Positions 1 to 5,678 of a stretch of 13,379 nt of DNA are shown here, piece after piece. Each line of letters starts with the position of its first letter. Position 1 is the stretch's first letter. The stretch is taken from positions 1-13,379 of the forward strand of contig DAMU01000025.1 in NCBI GenBank assembly GCA_002499705.1. The letters are read 5' to 3'. Source of the stretch: Euryarchaeota archaeon UBA91 (GTDB lineage: Archaea > Thermoplasmatota > Poseidoniia > Poseidoniales > Poseidoniaceae). The notes below the pieces were generated by a model. It saw only the letters and a list, made by a program, of their open reading frames with translations. It had not been told where the DNA came from and made no database searches. The position numbers and the translations under genes were made by a program.

Positions 1-711
1 ACGGTTGTCAATCGAGTACTCAGTCGAATCCGGGGACTGTCTTTTTCAGAGCAGCAGAAATGTGACCATATTTCGCCACTTCTCGAAGATTCTAATACGC
101 GTGGCATTGCAATCAATCATATTGGTCACCTCTCGCTCAATGCATCGAAAAAGCTCGAACTTCTTGGTCCCTTTTTGTCATGTGATAATCCAGAACATGT
201 GGTGTCAACAATTCGTGCCCTCCGTGATTCGGGCTGCAGAGATACTGATCGGGCTCTTGAACAGTGTTTTAGGAATGAGGATCGGCATGTGGTTCGTTGC
301 TTACTTCAATGCATCACATCGTTTGGGCCTTGGTTTGAACCTCATGCAAAGAAACTCGTCGATGTGCGAGAAGTTCAATTGGACATGGTGAAGGCCTTAG
401 GAAAATCGCACGGATTTAACCAAATTCCACTTCTAAAATCGCTGATTGAAGGTGAACGAAACACGCTCATTGTTCGTGGAATGCAGTCACTCTCAAAGAT
501 TCGCTCCGAAGAAGCAATCGAATTGATTGGCTCCTATCTCTTGACGCATGAATCACGTTATGTTCGACGAAATGCTGCCGAGTATCTCGGTGAAACTGGA
601 CGAATTGCTGCATTGTCATACCTGCAAAAAGTAGGCGATGACATTTCATTTGGAGTCAAAGATTCAGCTAAACGTTCGATAGAGAAAATCAAATCCAAGG
701 ATGAATGTTAA
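1..711 (+). CDS. HEAT-repeat protein, 3' part (5' end outside window)
   Basis: The frame is open from the first base to a TAA at 709-711, giving 236 residues, so the true start lies upstream of the window; an internal TTG at 175 could be read as a start but the reading frame clearly continues before it. The protein is a run of paired amphipathic helices. The last 65 residues (about 170-235) fit the PBS-lyase type HEAT repeat best: they contain SRYVRRNAAEYLGETG followed by a helix with VKDSAKRSIEKI, the usual pattern of a repeat whose second helix carries conserved Val/Arg/Ala positions. Such repeats make a curved scaffold for protein binding; they do not reveal an enzymatic activity, and none is seen here. 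Its partner and process cannot be told from this fragment. It is convergent with the methyltransferase gene, with only 15 bases between the stop codons. Confidence 0.75.
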   Translation, partial: TVVNRVLSRIRGLSFSEQQKCDHISPLLEDSNTRGIAINHIGHLSLNASKKLELLGPFLSCDNPEHVVSTIRALRDSGCRDTDRALEQCFRNEDRHVVRCLLQCITSFGPWFEPHAKKLVDVREVQLDMVKALGKSHGFNQIPLLKSLIEGERNTLIVRGMQSLSKIRSEEAIELIGSYLLTHESRYVRRNAAEYLGETGRIAALSYLQKVGDDISFGVKDSAKRSIEKIKSKDEC

Positions 712-735
712 GCAAGTTCTTGCTTTCTACTTTTT
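710..735 (+). terminator. Hairpin plus T-tract at the end of the HEAT gene
   Basis: AAGCAAG (710-716) and CTTGCTT (719-725) form a perfect inverted repeat that begins inside the TAA stop codon. It can fold as a 6-bp stem with a GTTC tetraloop and is followed by a pyrimidine-rich run ending in five T (731-735). This is the geometry of an intrinsic-type terminator for the + strand gene. The T-tract overlaps the last codons of the convergent minus-strand gene. Archaeal termination depends mainly on the T-run, so the stem may be accessory. Confidence 0.4.
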
Positions 736-1434
736 GAGATTTCGTTGTCTCAAGGCTTCAACTGCAACTACACTGACGGCAACTTGCAAATTGTAGGAAG
801 GTACGAAACCATCCATTGGTAAGAGAACACAAGCATCTGCAGCGGTGAGAACTTGTTCACTCACACCTTCCTTTTCAGCTCCGACAACCAGCAGCACATC
901 ACCGGTCAAATCTTCATCCCATGGTTCGTGAGTCCCGACATCCTCTACTGCGATTATTCGAATATTGTTTGCTTTTGCTCCATTCAGGATTTCTTCAGTC
1001 GTGCTGTAGACAACTGGAATAAATCGGTCTGCACGCATACTTGAGCGTCGTATTGTTCGCCTCTCTTCATGCGTTTTAGCGACGTTCAGTACCACCGCAT
1101 CAGCACCAGAAACCTCTGCACATCGAATCGCGAATCCGAGATTCGTCGAATAGGTCACTCCGTCAAAGAACCAAATGGTTCCTCCTCGTTCAAACACTTG
1201 ATTCAAGTTCCCTTTTGGGATTCGTCCAGTCAAAGCCAAAGCATCAACAAATCCATCTGACGACATTCGCCAGAGGTCATTGGTCGAGCCTTCTTCTAAG
1301 AGAATGTCCAACTTATGACACAATTCCCGAATCTCGGACGTGTCTTTTTCTCGGTCGACTAAAACCATCTCTATTGGTTCACCTGCCAAGAGAGCAGCAA
1401 GCACGGCATCACGACCGGTAATCTGCTCTGCCAT
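727..1434 (-). CDS. TrmH/SpoU-family RNA 2'-O-ribose methyltransferase, RlmB-like
   Basis: This is a 235-residue SPOUT-class enzyme expected to transfer a methyl group from S-adenosylmethionine to a ribose 2'-OH of rRNA or tRNA. All three SpoU motifs are visible: motif 1 around 91-110 (STNLGFAIRCAEVSGA, with Asn98 and the probable catalytic Arg104), motif 2 VVGAEKEGV at 183-191 (Glu187), and motif 3 at 206-228 (PMDGF..SYNLQVAVSVVAVEAL, Asn215), which forms the SAM-binding trefoil knot. Residues 4-78 match the small L30e-like substrate-binding domain of the RlmB/TrmH group, and the total length is close to bacterial RlmB (about 245). The RNA target cannot be read from sequence; RlmB itself methylates 23S G2251. 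ATG at 1432-1434 is the only good start; no GGTG-type SD precedes it. It is divergent from the rhodanese gene over 50 bp. Confidence 0.88.
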   Translation of the reverse strand: MAEQITGRDAVLAALLAGEPIEMVLVDREKDTSEIRELCHKLDILLEEGSTNDLWRMSSDGFVDALALTGRIPKGNLNQVFERGGTIWFFDGVTYSTNLGFAIRCAEVSGADAVVLNVAKTHEERRTIRRSSMRADRFIPVVYSTTEEILNGAKANNIRIIAVEDVGTHEPWDEDLTGDVLLVVGAEKEGVSEQVLTAADACVLLPMDGFVPSYNLQVAVSVVAVEALRQRNLKK

Positions 1435-1484
1435 GTGGTGCCCTAGACCGTAGCACTCATGAGGCTATCCGCACTGGTAGGTCC

Positions 1485-1856
1485 ATGGCGAAAAGTCACA
1501 GTCCGAAATTTCTCGCAATAGTAGATGCTGCTCGTGGCGTCATTTCAGAATGCGATGCAGCTGGGTTACGTACGATGATGGATGATGGAAACCCATTCAT
1601 CGTCTTGGATGTTCGCGAACGACATGAATTTGAAGCAGGTCACCTGGTTGGTTCTATTCATATCGGAAAAGGAGTGCTTGAACGGGACATAGAGAAGCAC
1701 GAAATTGCTGAAGATTCCCGTATTGTTCTGTATTGTGGCGGTGGCTTTCGAAGCGCAATTGCGGCAAAGTCGTTACAAGAAATGGGATACAGCAACGTAT
1801 TTTCTCTGTGGGGCGGATGGCGTGGGATACAATCTGAAGGTTTACCAATCGTGTGA
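1485..1856 (+). CDS. Single-domain rhodanese (sulfurtransferase)
   Basis: The gene encodes 123 residues forming one rhodanese domain. Hallmarks are FIVLDVRERHEFEAGHLVGS (38-57, the CH2A-type stretch in which the DVRE and GH.xGS positions are conserved) and the active-site loop CGGGFRS at 84-90, where Cys84 would carry the persulfide and Arg89 lies at the usual conserved position. A GGW segment near 110-112 matches the common LxGGxxxW ending of the family. Rhodaneses move sulfane sulfur to acceptors such as cyanide, thiols, or tRNA-thiolation and Fe-S proteins; the neighbours do not indicate which. The first 20 residues precede the core and show no signal peptide, so the protein is probably cytoplasmic. 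The start at ATG 1485 is preceded by GGTA (1476-1479), in the same register as the GGTG sites of other genes here. Confidence 0.9.
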   Translation: MAKSHSPKFLAIVDAARGVISECDAAGLRTMMDDGNPFIVLDVRERHEFEAGHLVGSIHIGKGVLERDIEKHEIAEDSRIVLYCGGGFRSAIAAKSLQEMGYSNVFSLWGGWRGIQSEGLPIV

Positions 1857-1876
1857 TTTTTCAGTGAGAAAAAACC

Positions 1877-1922
1877 ACAGCAGCACGCGTTTCTCGTCCC
1901 TTTTTGCTGCTGTTGACGCGTG
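1877..1922. repeat. Two overlapping inverted repeats between rhodanese and L15e
   Basis: ACAGCAGCA (1877-1885) pairs perfectly with TGCTGCTGT (1905-1913), leaving a 19-base T-rich loop. A second repeat, CACGCGT (1884-1890), pairs with ACGCGTG (1916-1922). The left arm of the second lies at the edge and in the loop of the first, so the two full stems compete. The block starts 21 bases after the rhodanese stop and ends before the putative L15e promoter (1930-1941), so it could be a terminator or 3' structure of the rhodanese transcript, or a protein-binding site on DNA. Confidence 0.55.
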
Positions 1923-1929
1923 GGCAGAC

Positions 1930-1941
1930 TCATAAAGGGGA
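1930..1941 (+). promoter_or_regulatory. Putative core promoter element upstream of L15e
   Basis: TCATAAAGGGGA lies 39 bases before the L15e start codon, and the identical 12-mer occurs upstream of the 1559-residue protein gene (8187-8198). An A/T core followed by G-rich sequence could be an archaeal TATA-like box; a transcript starting roughly 25 bases downstream would have a leader of about 20-25 bases that contains the GGTG ribosome-binding site at 1971-1974. The role is inferred from position and repetition only. Confidence 0.35.
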
Positions 1942-1970
1942 GTTAAGTCGCCAAGACGCTGAGAAGCGCA

Positions 1971-1974
1971 GGTG
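1971..1974 (+). promoter_or_regulatory. GGTG Shine-Dalgarno for L15e
   Basis: GGTG lies six bases before ATG 1981 and is complementary to the CACC of the archaeal 16S rRNA 3' end. It decides against the in-frame GTG at 1972, which lies inside this site, as the start. Confidence 0.6.
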
Positions 1975-1980
1975 TTCATC

Positions 1981-2583
1981 ATGGCTCGAGGATTGTATCA
2001 ACATGTTCGTGAAACTTGGAAGCAACCAAAGGACGCTTTGCCTCACATGTTCCGCCAGACTCGCCTCGCTCAATGGCGACGCGAACCGGTCAACTGTAAG
2101 ATTGACCGTCCTACCCGAATCGATGCAGCACGACGCATGGGCTACAAAGCCAAGCAAGGCGTTGTTCTTATCCGAACTCGAATCCGCCGTGGTGGATTGC
2201 GCAAGGGTAAGATTCACATGAAGCGCAAGCCAAGTAAGGCCGGTATCAAGAAAATCACCATGGCAAAGAATACCCAGCGTATGGCCGAAGAACGTGTTGC
2301 CCGCCATTTCCCGAACTTGGAAGTTCTCAACTCCTACTGGGTTGGTCAAGATGGAAAGCACAAGTTCTACGAAGTTATCATGATCGATACACATCACCCT
2401 GTTATCATTGCAGACAAGCAACTCGGTGTGTTCAGTGCAGCCAACGGAAACAAGTCCCACCGTGGACGTGCATACCGTGGAAAGACCTCTGCTGGAAAGC
2501 GAGGACGTGGATTGCACAACAAGGGTAAGGGCGCAGAGAAGTTGCGACCTTCTCTCAAGGCAAACCTCAACCGTGGAAAGTGA
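1981..2583 (+). CDS. rpl15e: 50S ribosomal protein L15e
   Basis: The gene encodes 200 residues, within the normal archaeal L15e length of about 190-205. It is strongly basic throughout. It begins MARGLYQHVRETWK and continues with family landmarks: RTRIRRGGLRKG around residue 63-74, MKRKPSK, RVARHFPNLEVLNSYWVGQDG around 105-125, HHPVI in the middle, and a C-terminal RNA-binding tail rich in Arg/Lys/Gly (KSHRGRAYRGKTSAGKRGRG). L15e binds 23S rRNA in the large subunit; it is unrelated to bacterial L15 and occurs in archaea and eukaryotes, which makes it the best lineage marker in the window. Start ATG 1981 is fixed by the family N-terminus and the GGTG site just upstream. A perfect hairpin follows the stop codon, and rmuC lies directly downstream on the same strand. 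Confidence 0.97.
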   Translation: MARGLYQHVRETWKQPKDALPHMFRQTRLAQWRREPVNCKIDRPTRIDAARRMGYKAKQGVVLIRTRIRRGGLRKGKIHMKRKPSKAGIKKITMAKNTQRMAEERVARHFPNLEVLNSYWVGQDGKHKFYEVIMIDTHHPVIIADKQLGVFSAANGNKSHRGRAYRGKTSAGKRGRGLHNKGKGAEKLRPSLKANLNRGK

Positions 2584-2599
2584 TTGAGCACTCGCTCAA
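2584..2599 (+). terminator. Hairpin flush with the L15e stop codon
   Basis: TTGAGC (2584-2589), an ACTC loop and GCTCAA (2594-2599) make a perfect 6-bp stem starting on the first base after TGA. It is followed only by a short CTTT, so it may be a weak or partial terminator or a 3'-end stabiliser rather than a full stop. Its presence argues that this stretch is untranslated and that rmuC starts further downstream. Confidence 0.35.
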
Positions 2600-2643
2600 C
2601 TTTGGCCAATGTCTTCAAGAAGTGTCGACGTTTTCTCCATGAC

Positions 2644-3876
2644 ATGGCGGGTGTGGCTGAATACGGATTGATGATACTTGGTGCTGCTTTGGGCATTGGA
2701 ATTGGCTGGCTCTTAGCCAAAAACCGCTATGGCAGTGACGTGATTCGCGCCGAGGCACAGGTATCTGCAATTTCTCAAAGCAAGGATTCGATGTTAGCAG
2801 AAATGCAAAGCGTCGCCTCTAATGTGGCTCGACAGAACTCTGAAGATTTTCTTCGCCTGGCTGAAGAGAGACTCGGCAAAGTAGAATCTGAAGCAGCCAA
2901 AGATCATGATGCTCGAAAGAAGGAAGTTGAGTCGTTGGTCTCTCCAATAAAAGAACATCTTGAGAAACTTGAAAAAGCGACCAGTGAAATGGAATTAAAG
3001 CGCGAAGGAGCCTATCAAGGCCTCAAGCGGACCGCTGACATGTTGCATAAGCAAACGGTTGATTTACGCGATACCAACGTTCAACTTTCAACTGCTTTGC
3101 GTGGTTCGGTAAAAGCTCGTGGTAATTGGGGCCAAGTTGCGCTCAAAAACATCGCAGAGGCAGCAGGTATGCTCGAACACTGTGACTTTGATGTCGAGGC
3201 GACTTTGAAATCTGGAAAAGGTGGAGCTCGGGTTGATTTACTTGCCAAGATACCGAATGGTGGGCATATCCCTGTTGATTCAAAAGTGCCTTTGGCCGCC
3301 TATTGGGACGGTCTTGAACTCGATGATGGCGAAGCTCGTGGAATCAAAATGAAAGAACATGCGAAAGCAGTAAAGAAACACATTGACGATTTGGTCGACC
3401 GTGATTACCCTCGTATGATGGAGGGTGTCGATTTCACAGTAATGTTCATTCCAGCAGAACCTATTCTCTCTACCGCTTTTGAATATGAACCGACCCTCCA
3501 GGAATACGCTTTCAGTAAGCATGTACTGATTGTCACTCCCGTAACGCTCATCGCTTTACTGCGAACGGTTGGATTGTATTGGCAGCAACAATCGATGGCG
3601 GATAATGCGAAAGAAATTCATGCCAAGGCTCGTGAATTTTACGACCGGGTTTCCAAATTCAGTCATGACCTTGCTAAAATGGGTAGAGGAATCAATACAG
3701 TTGTCGGTGCATACAATGACGCAGTCGCCTCTTACGATAGCCGAGTTGTTCCAAGCGGTCGACGATTAGAAGATTTGAAAGTCACCGAAGGCGCTCAAAG
3801 GAAGTTGTCAGCACTGCCATCCGCAGCGACAGCACTCAGCGTTAAACAACTCGCAGCATCTTCGGAAGAAGAGTGA
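2644..3876 (+). CDS. rmuC: RmuC family DNA recombination/limiting protein
   Basis: This is a membrane-anchored RmuC protein. In bacteria RmuC limits DNA inversions and rearrangements and its core is related to restriction-endonuclease-like nucleases; its exact reaction is poorly known. From ATG 2644 the protein has 410 residues: a transmembrane helix at about 8-25 (LMILGAALGIGIGWLLA), a charged coiled coil at about 35-155, then the RmuC domain at about 155-380. Family signatures are ARGNWGQ (158-164), PVDSKVPLAAY (210-220), VDFTVMFIPAEP (262-273) and TPVTLIALLRTVGLYW (298-313). The start is uncertain: the frame is open back to a TTG directly after the L15e stop (2584), but a hairpin occupies that spot, and ATG 2671 would give the most family-like N-terminus. 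The tail of about 30 residues after the domain is Ala/Ser-rich. It is probably cotranscribed with L15e. Confidence 0.92.
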   Translation: MAGVAEYGLMILGAALGIGIGWLLAKNRYGSDVIRAEAQVSAISQSKDSMLAEMQSVASNVARQNSEDFLRLAEERLGKVESEAAKDHDARKKEVESLVSPIKEHLEKLEKATSEMELKREGAYQGLKRTADMLHKQTVDLRDTNVQLSTALRGSVKARGNWGQVALKNIAEAAGMLEHCDFDVEATLKSGKGGARVDLLAKIPNGGHIPVDSKVPLAAYWDGLELDDGEARGIKMKEHAKAVKKHIDDLVDRDYPRMMEGVDFTVMFIPAEPILSTAFEYEPTLQEYAFSKHVLIVTPVTLIALLRTVGLYWQQQSMADNAKEIHAKAREFYDRVSKFSHDLAKMGRGINTVVGAYNDAVASYDSRVVPSGRRLEDLKVTEGAQRKLSALPSAATALSVKQLAASSEEE

Positions 3877-4107
3877 TTAGACGGGGGTTTTGAATCCCAT
3901 TGCTCGAACGACGCACCAACCTGCACGTGATTCCCAAATTGAAAAAGAGCCACCAGCAACACTTCCAGCAACGGCTAACCAGCCAATGGATGGCAAGATT
4001 CCAGTTGCGACCAGAGAGGCCAATCCAATACCGCCTGCAACAGCCATGATTCCGACTCTCAAGCGTGCTGCTTTTCCAGCAGCGTTGATATTGCAGGTGA
4101 GTGCCAT
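3877..4107 (-). CDS. Small two-helix membrane protein, DUF2892/YgaP-like
   Basis: The gene encodes 76 residues: a short N-terminal stretch with a Cys (MALTCNINAAGK), a basic segment, two predicted transmembrane helices (about 17-36 and 38-57, rich in Gly/Ala) and a conserved-looking tail ESRAGWCVVRAMGFKTP. The layout of two helices followed by a Cys-containing xGWCxxRAxGxKTP tail resembles the DUF2892 (YgaP-type transmembrane) family of inner membrane proteins of unknown function; this assignment is by eye. Its TAA stop (3879-3877) abuts the TGA of rmuC with no base between. A TATA-like box lies about 25 bases upstream of ATG 4107 and no SD is present, which suggests a leaderless mRNA. Confidence 0.68.
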   Translation of the reverse strand: MALTCNINAAGKAARLRVGIMAVAGGIGLASLVATGILPSIGWLAVAGSVAGGSFSIWESRAGWCVVRAMGFKTPV

Positions 4108-4129
4108 GTATAATCCACTTCAGATTGTA

Positions 4130-4138
4130 GTATATGAA
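4130..4138 (-). promoter_or_regulatory. TATA-like box for the small membrane protein
   Basis: On the minus strand this reads TTCATATAC, centred about 25 bases before the ATG at 4107. That is the spacing expected if transcription starts at or near the start codon, and no GGTG-type site is found upstream of that ATG. Confidence 0.45.
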
Positions 4139-4192
4139 CGAATGTTTTTTTTAACCCTCCAATAAGCATAATCTGGTCAAATCTCGGGGTTC

Positions 4193-4199
4193 TTTTATT
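4193..4199 (+). promoter_or_regulatory. TATA-like box for the PRC-barrel / RNase Z genes
   Basis: TTTTATT lies in the 125-bp divergent region, 33 bases before ATG 4233. A start site about 25 bases downstream would leave a leader of roughly ten bases holding the GGTGAT ribosome-binding site (4224-4229). Position-based inference; the rest of the intergenic region shows only an eight-T run (4145-4152). Confidence 0.4.
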
Positions 4200-4223
4200 G
4201 CCCCTCGGCTGGTGGCATTGTTA

Positions 4224-4229
4224 GGTGAT
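4224..4229 (+). promoter_or_regulatory. GGTGAT Shine-Dalgarno deciding the PRC-barrel start
   Basis: GGTGAT stands three bases before ATG 4233. The frame is also open from a GTG at 4212, but that start has no comparable site, so ATG 4233 is preferred. Confidence 0.6.
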
Positions 4230-4232
4230 AAC

Positions 4233-4493
4233 ATGGTTGAAGGTGAAGAATCTGTGTCCCGTCTCACGGGACTTGAAGTCTTCTTACCGGATGGTCGACG
4301 ATTAGGTGTTGTCCATGATGCTGTGATTGATGCCAATGGAATGTCCTGCACTCACCTTTTTGTTCGAGATACTGAAGAAGAATTAGTCGAAGGTTCGGTA
4401 CATGTCGCAGTACCCTGGCGTTGGGTTCGAGCTATTGACAGAATAGTCTTGTTGCGTTGGTTCCCACCAACTCCAATTCCCCTGCAAAGCTGA
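4233..4493 (+). CDS. PRC-barrel domain protein
   Basis: The gene encodes 86 residues with the small beta-barrel fold of the PRC-barrel family: SRLTGLEVFLPDGRRLGVVH (9-28) followed by DAVIDANG, then a strand with CTHLFVRD and a final VPWRWVRAIDRIVLL. The pattern 'L-x-G-hxV-x-x-x-x-G-x-x-h-G-x-h-x-D-h-h-h-D' is typical of stand-alone archaeal PRC-barrel proteins of about 80-100 residues. In bacteria the same domain occurs in RimM and in photosynthetic reaction-centre subunit H; stand-alone archaeal members have no settled function, though a link to RNA processing or cell-division proteins has been proposed for some. Here it is directly upstream of the RNase Z gene, whose SD overlaps its stop codon, so the two are probably cotranslated. 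Confidence 0.8.
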   Translation: MVEGEESVSRLTGLEVFLPDGRRLGVVHDAVIDANGMSCTHLFVRDTEEELVEGSVHVAVPWRWVRAIDRIVLLRWFPPTPIPLQS

Positions 4494-4497
4494 GGTG
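4494..4497 (+). promoter_or_regulatory. GGTG Shine-Dalgarno for RNase Z, overlapping the previous stop
   Basis: GAGGTG (4492-4497) overlaps the TGA of the PRC-barrel gene. The GGTG is five bases before TTG 4503 and eleven before ATG 4509; the five-base distance equals that at 4233 and 12916, which favours TTG 4503. Confidence 0.5.
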
Positions 4498-4502
4498 TTT
4501 TT

Positions 4503-5633
4503 TTGCAAATGGAATTACATATCCTTGGTACTTCTTCGGCTCGTCCAACTGGTATCAGGCAAGTCAGTGGCAGCCTTGTTCAATGTGAAGACGGCATCAT
4601 GGTTGTGGATGCTGGTGAAGGATTTCAAACAAGGTATGCTATGCAACGTAAGCGGTTAAAGTTGCATGACAAAGGCAACACTTTACGCGCTTCTCGAGTT
4701 CACGTCATTTGTTTGACTCACGGTCATTTGGATCACACCTGGGGTGTATTGCCTTGGATGCATACAATGGCACTGGATAAACGAGAACAACCGATTTTAG
4801 TCATTGGGCCAACTTCTCCAGATGTGTTTGATGCATTACTCGACAGTGGAGTAGTTCCTCATTCAGCCCCAAGTGCGGAACTCGCTCGCCAAATCAAAAG
4901 TTGGCAGGAACTTGGTGCAACGAGTGAAAGTTTGGGCTATTCGGTTCGCTGGGTTCTTGGTGATGTTGTTGCTGATAGATGGCTTGAGATGGGCAGCGAT
5001 GGAGTTTGCTTTTTACTCGACTCCATGCCACAACCAGAAGGTTGGAAAAAGAATCGAATACAACCTTTAGCAACGCTCCACTCAGTTCCTTCGTGTGGTT
5101 GGATGCTTGAATCAAAAGGCGGGTCTGGAAAGTTCAATCGATTGAAAGCCGCTGAACTCAAGTTAACCGATCAACAAAAAGCACAACTTTCCTCAGGTAA
5201 CGACATCAAAATGGAAGATGGAACACCACTGCAAGCATCAGATTTCCGTGGTCAAGAAAGGCCAACGACGCGAATGGTTATTTCAGGAGATACTGCTGAA
5301 ATGGCAAAAGGTTTGACTTCCATTTCCGGAACGGACGTCTTGGTTCATGAATCAACATTCATCGATGAGGCTCAACAATGGGCGGATGAGTTTCTTCACA
5401 GCACGAGTACTGGTGCGGCCCGAACAGCTGTTGCGTGCAATGCAAGGCATCTTGTTTTGACCCATTTTAGTGCACGTCTAAAAGATGTTGAAATACCTCT
5501 TTCTGAAGCGAAAGGGGTCTTTGGTTCGAAAGAAATTTCTGTTTCTGCAGCAATGGATGGCGATCGAATTAAAATTTCAGAAAACGGAGCCATCAGTCAT
5601 TTGGTTTGGAGTGACGATGGTTGGTCTTCCTGA
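4503..5633 (+). CDS. rnz: Ribonuclease Z-like metallo-beta-lactamase-fold hydrolase
   Basis: RNase Z removes 3' trailers from tRNA precursors using two zinc ions. From TTG 4503 the protein has 376 residues. It carries ELHILGTSSARPT at the N-terminus, DAGEGFQTR, the metal motif LTHGHLDH (71-78), His193 in LHSVPSCGW, Asp263 in ISGDTAE, VHESTF (His282), HSTSTGAARTA (His299) and LTHFSAR (His321); these are the usual RNase Z landmarks in the right order. It is longer than short RNase Z enzymes (about 300-310), with about 40 extra residues between the first metal motif and His193 (roughly 115-180). The exosite arm region (about 203-240) is present but lacks the usual Gly-Pro pair. ATG 4509 would give the classic N-terminus MELHILGTSS; the SD register favours TTG 4503. 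It lies directly after the PRC-barrel gene. Confidence 0.87.
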   Translation: MQMELHILGTSSARPTGIRQVSGSLVQCEDGIMVVDAGEGFQTRYAMQRKRLKLHDKGNTLRASRVHVICLTHGHLDHTWGVLPWMHTMALDKREQPILVIGPTSPDVFDALLDSGVVPHSAPSAELARQIKSWQELGATSESLGYSVRWVLGDVVADRWLEMGSDGVCFLLDSMPQPEGWKKNRIQPLATLHSVPSCGWMLESKGGSGKFNRLKAAELKLTDQQKAQLSSGNDIKMEDGTPLQASDFRGQERPTTRMVISGDTAEMAKGLTSISGTDVLVHESTFIDEAQQWADEFLHSTSTGAARTAVACNARHLVLTHFSARLKDVEIPLSEAKGVFGSKEISVSAAMDGDRIKISENGAISHLVWSDDGWSS

Positions 5634-5678
5634 GCAAACGGCCACATCATTGAAGTGGTTAACGACTTACACCAGTTC

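Noticed and set aside
5..391. Plus-strand open frame of 128 codons overlapping the HEAT gene
   Set aside because: It lies in another frame of the HEAT-repeat coding sequence, which is open throughout and shows clear repeats; this frame has no domain and ends inside the real gene.
1930..2517. Long minus-strand open frame (195 codons) opposite L15e
   Set aside because: It is the antisense of a highly conserved ribosomal protein gene; the Cys/Ser/Thr-rich translation has no recognisable domain and reflects the codon use of the real gene.
3890..4165. Plus-strand open frame opposite the small membrane protein
   Set aside because: The minus-strand reading gives two clean TM helices and a conserved-looking tail with a well-placed TATA-like box; the plus-strand reading is Pro/Ala-rich with no domain.
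4186..4204. GGGG...CCCC inverted repeat around the TATA-like box before the PRC-barrel gene
   Set aside because: Only four base pairs; too weak to call an operator or hairpin.
4151..4351. Minus-strand frame across the PRC-barrel start
   Set aside because: Shadow of the PRC-barrel gene, whose domain and SD are clear.
5634..5678. Promoter or terminator between RNase Z and the PKD gene
   Set aside because: Only a weak CCAC/GTGG repeat and a GTTAAC palindrome are present; no TATA-like box, SD or T-run was found, so nothing was annotated.
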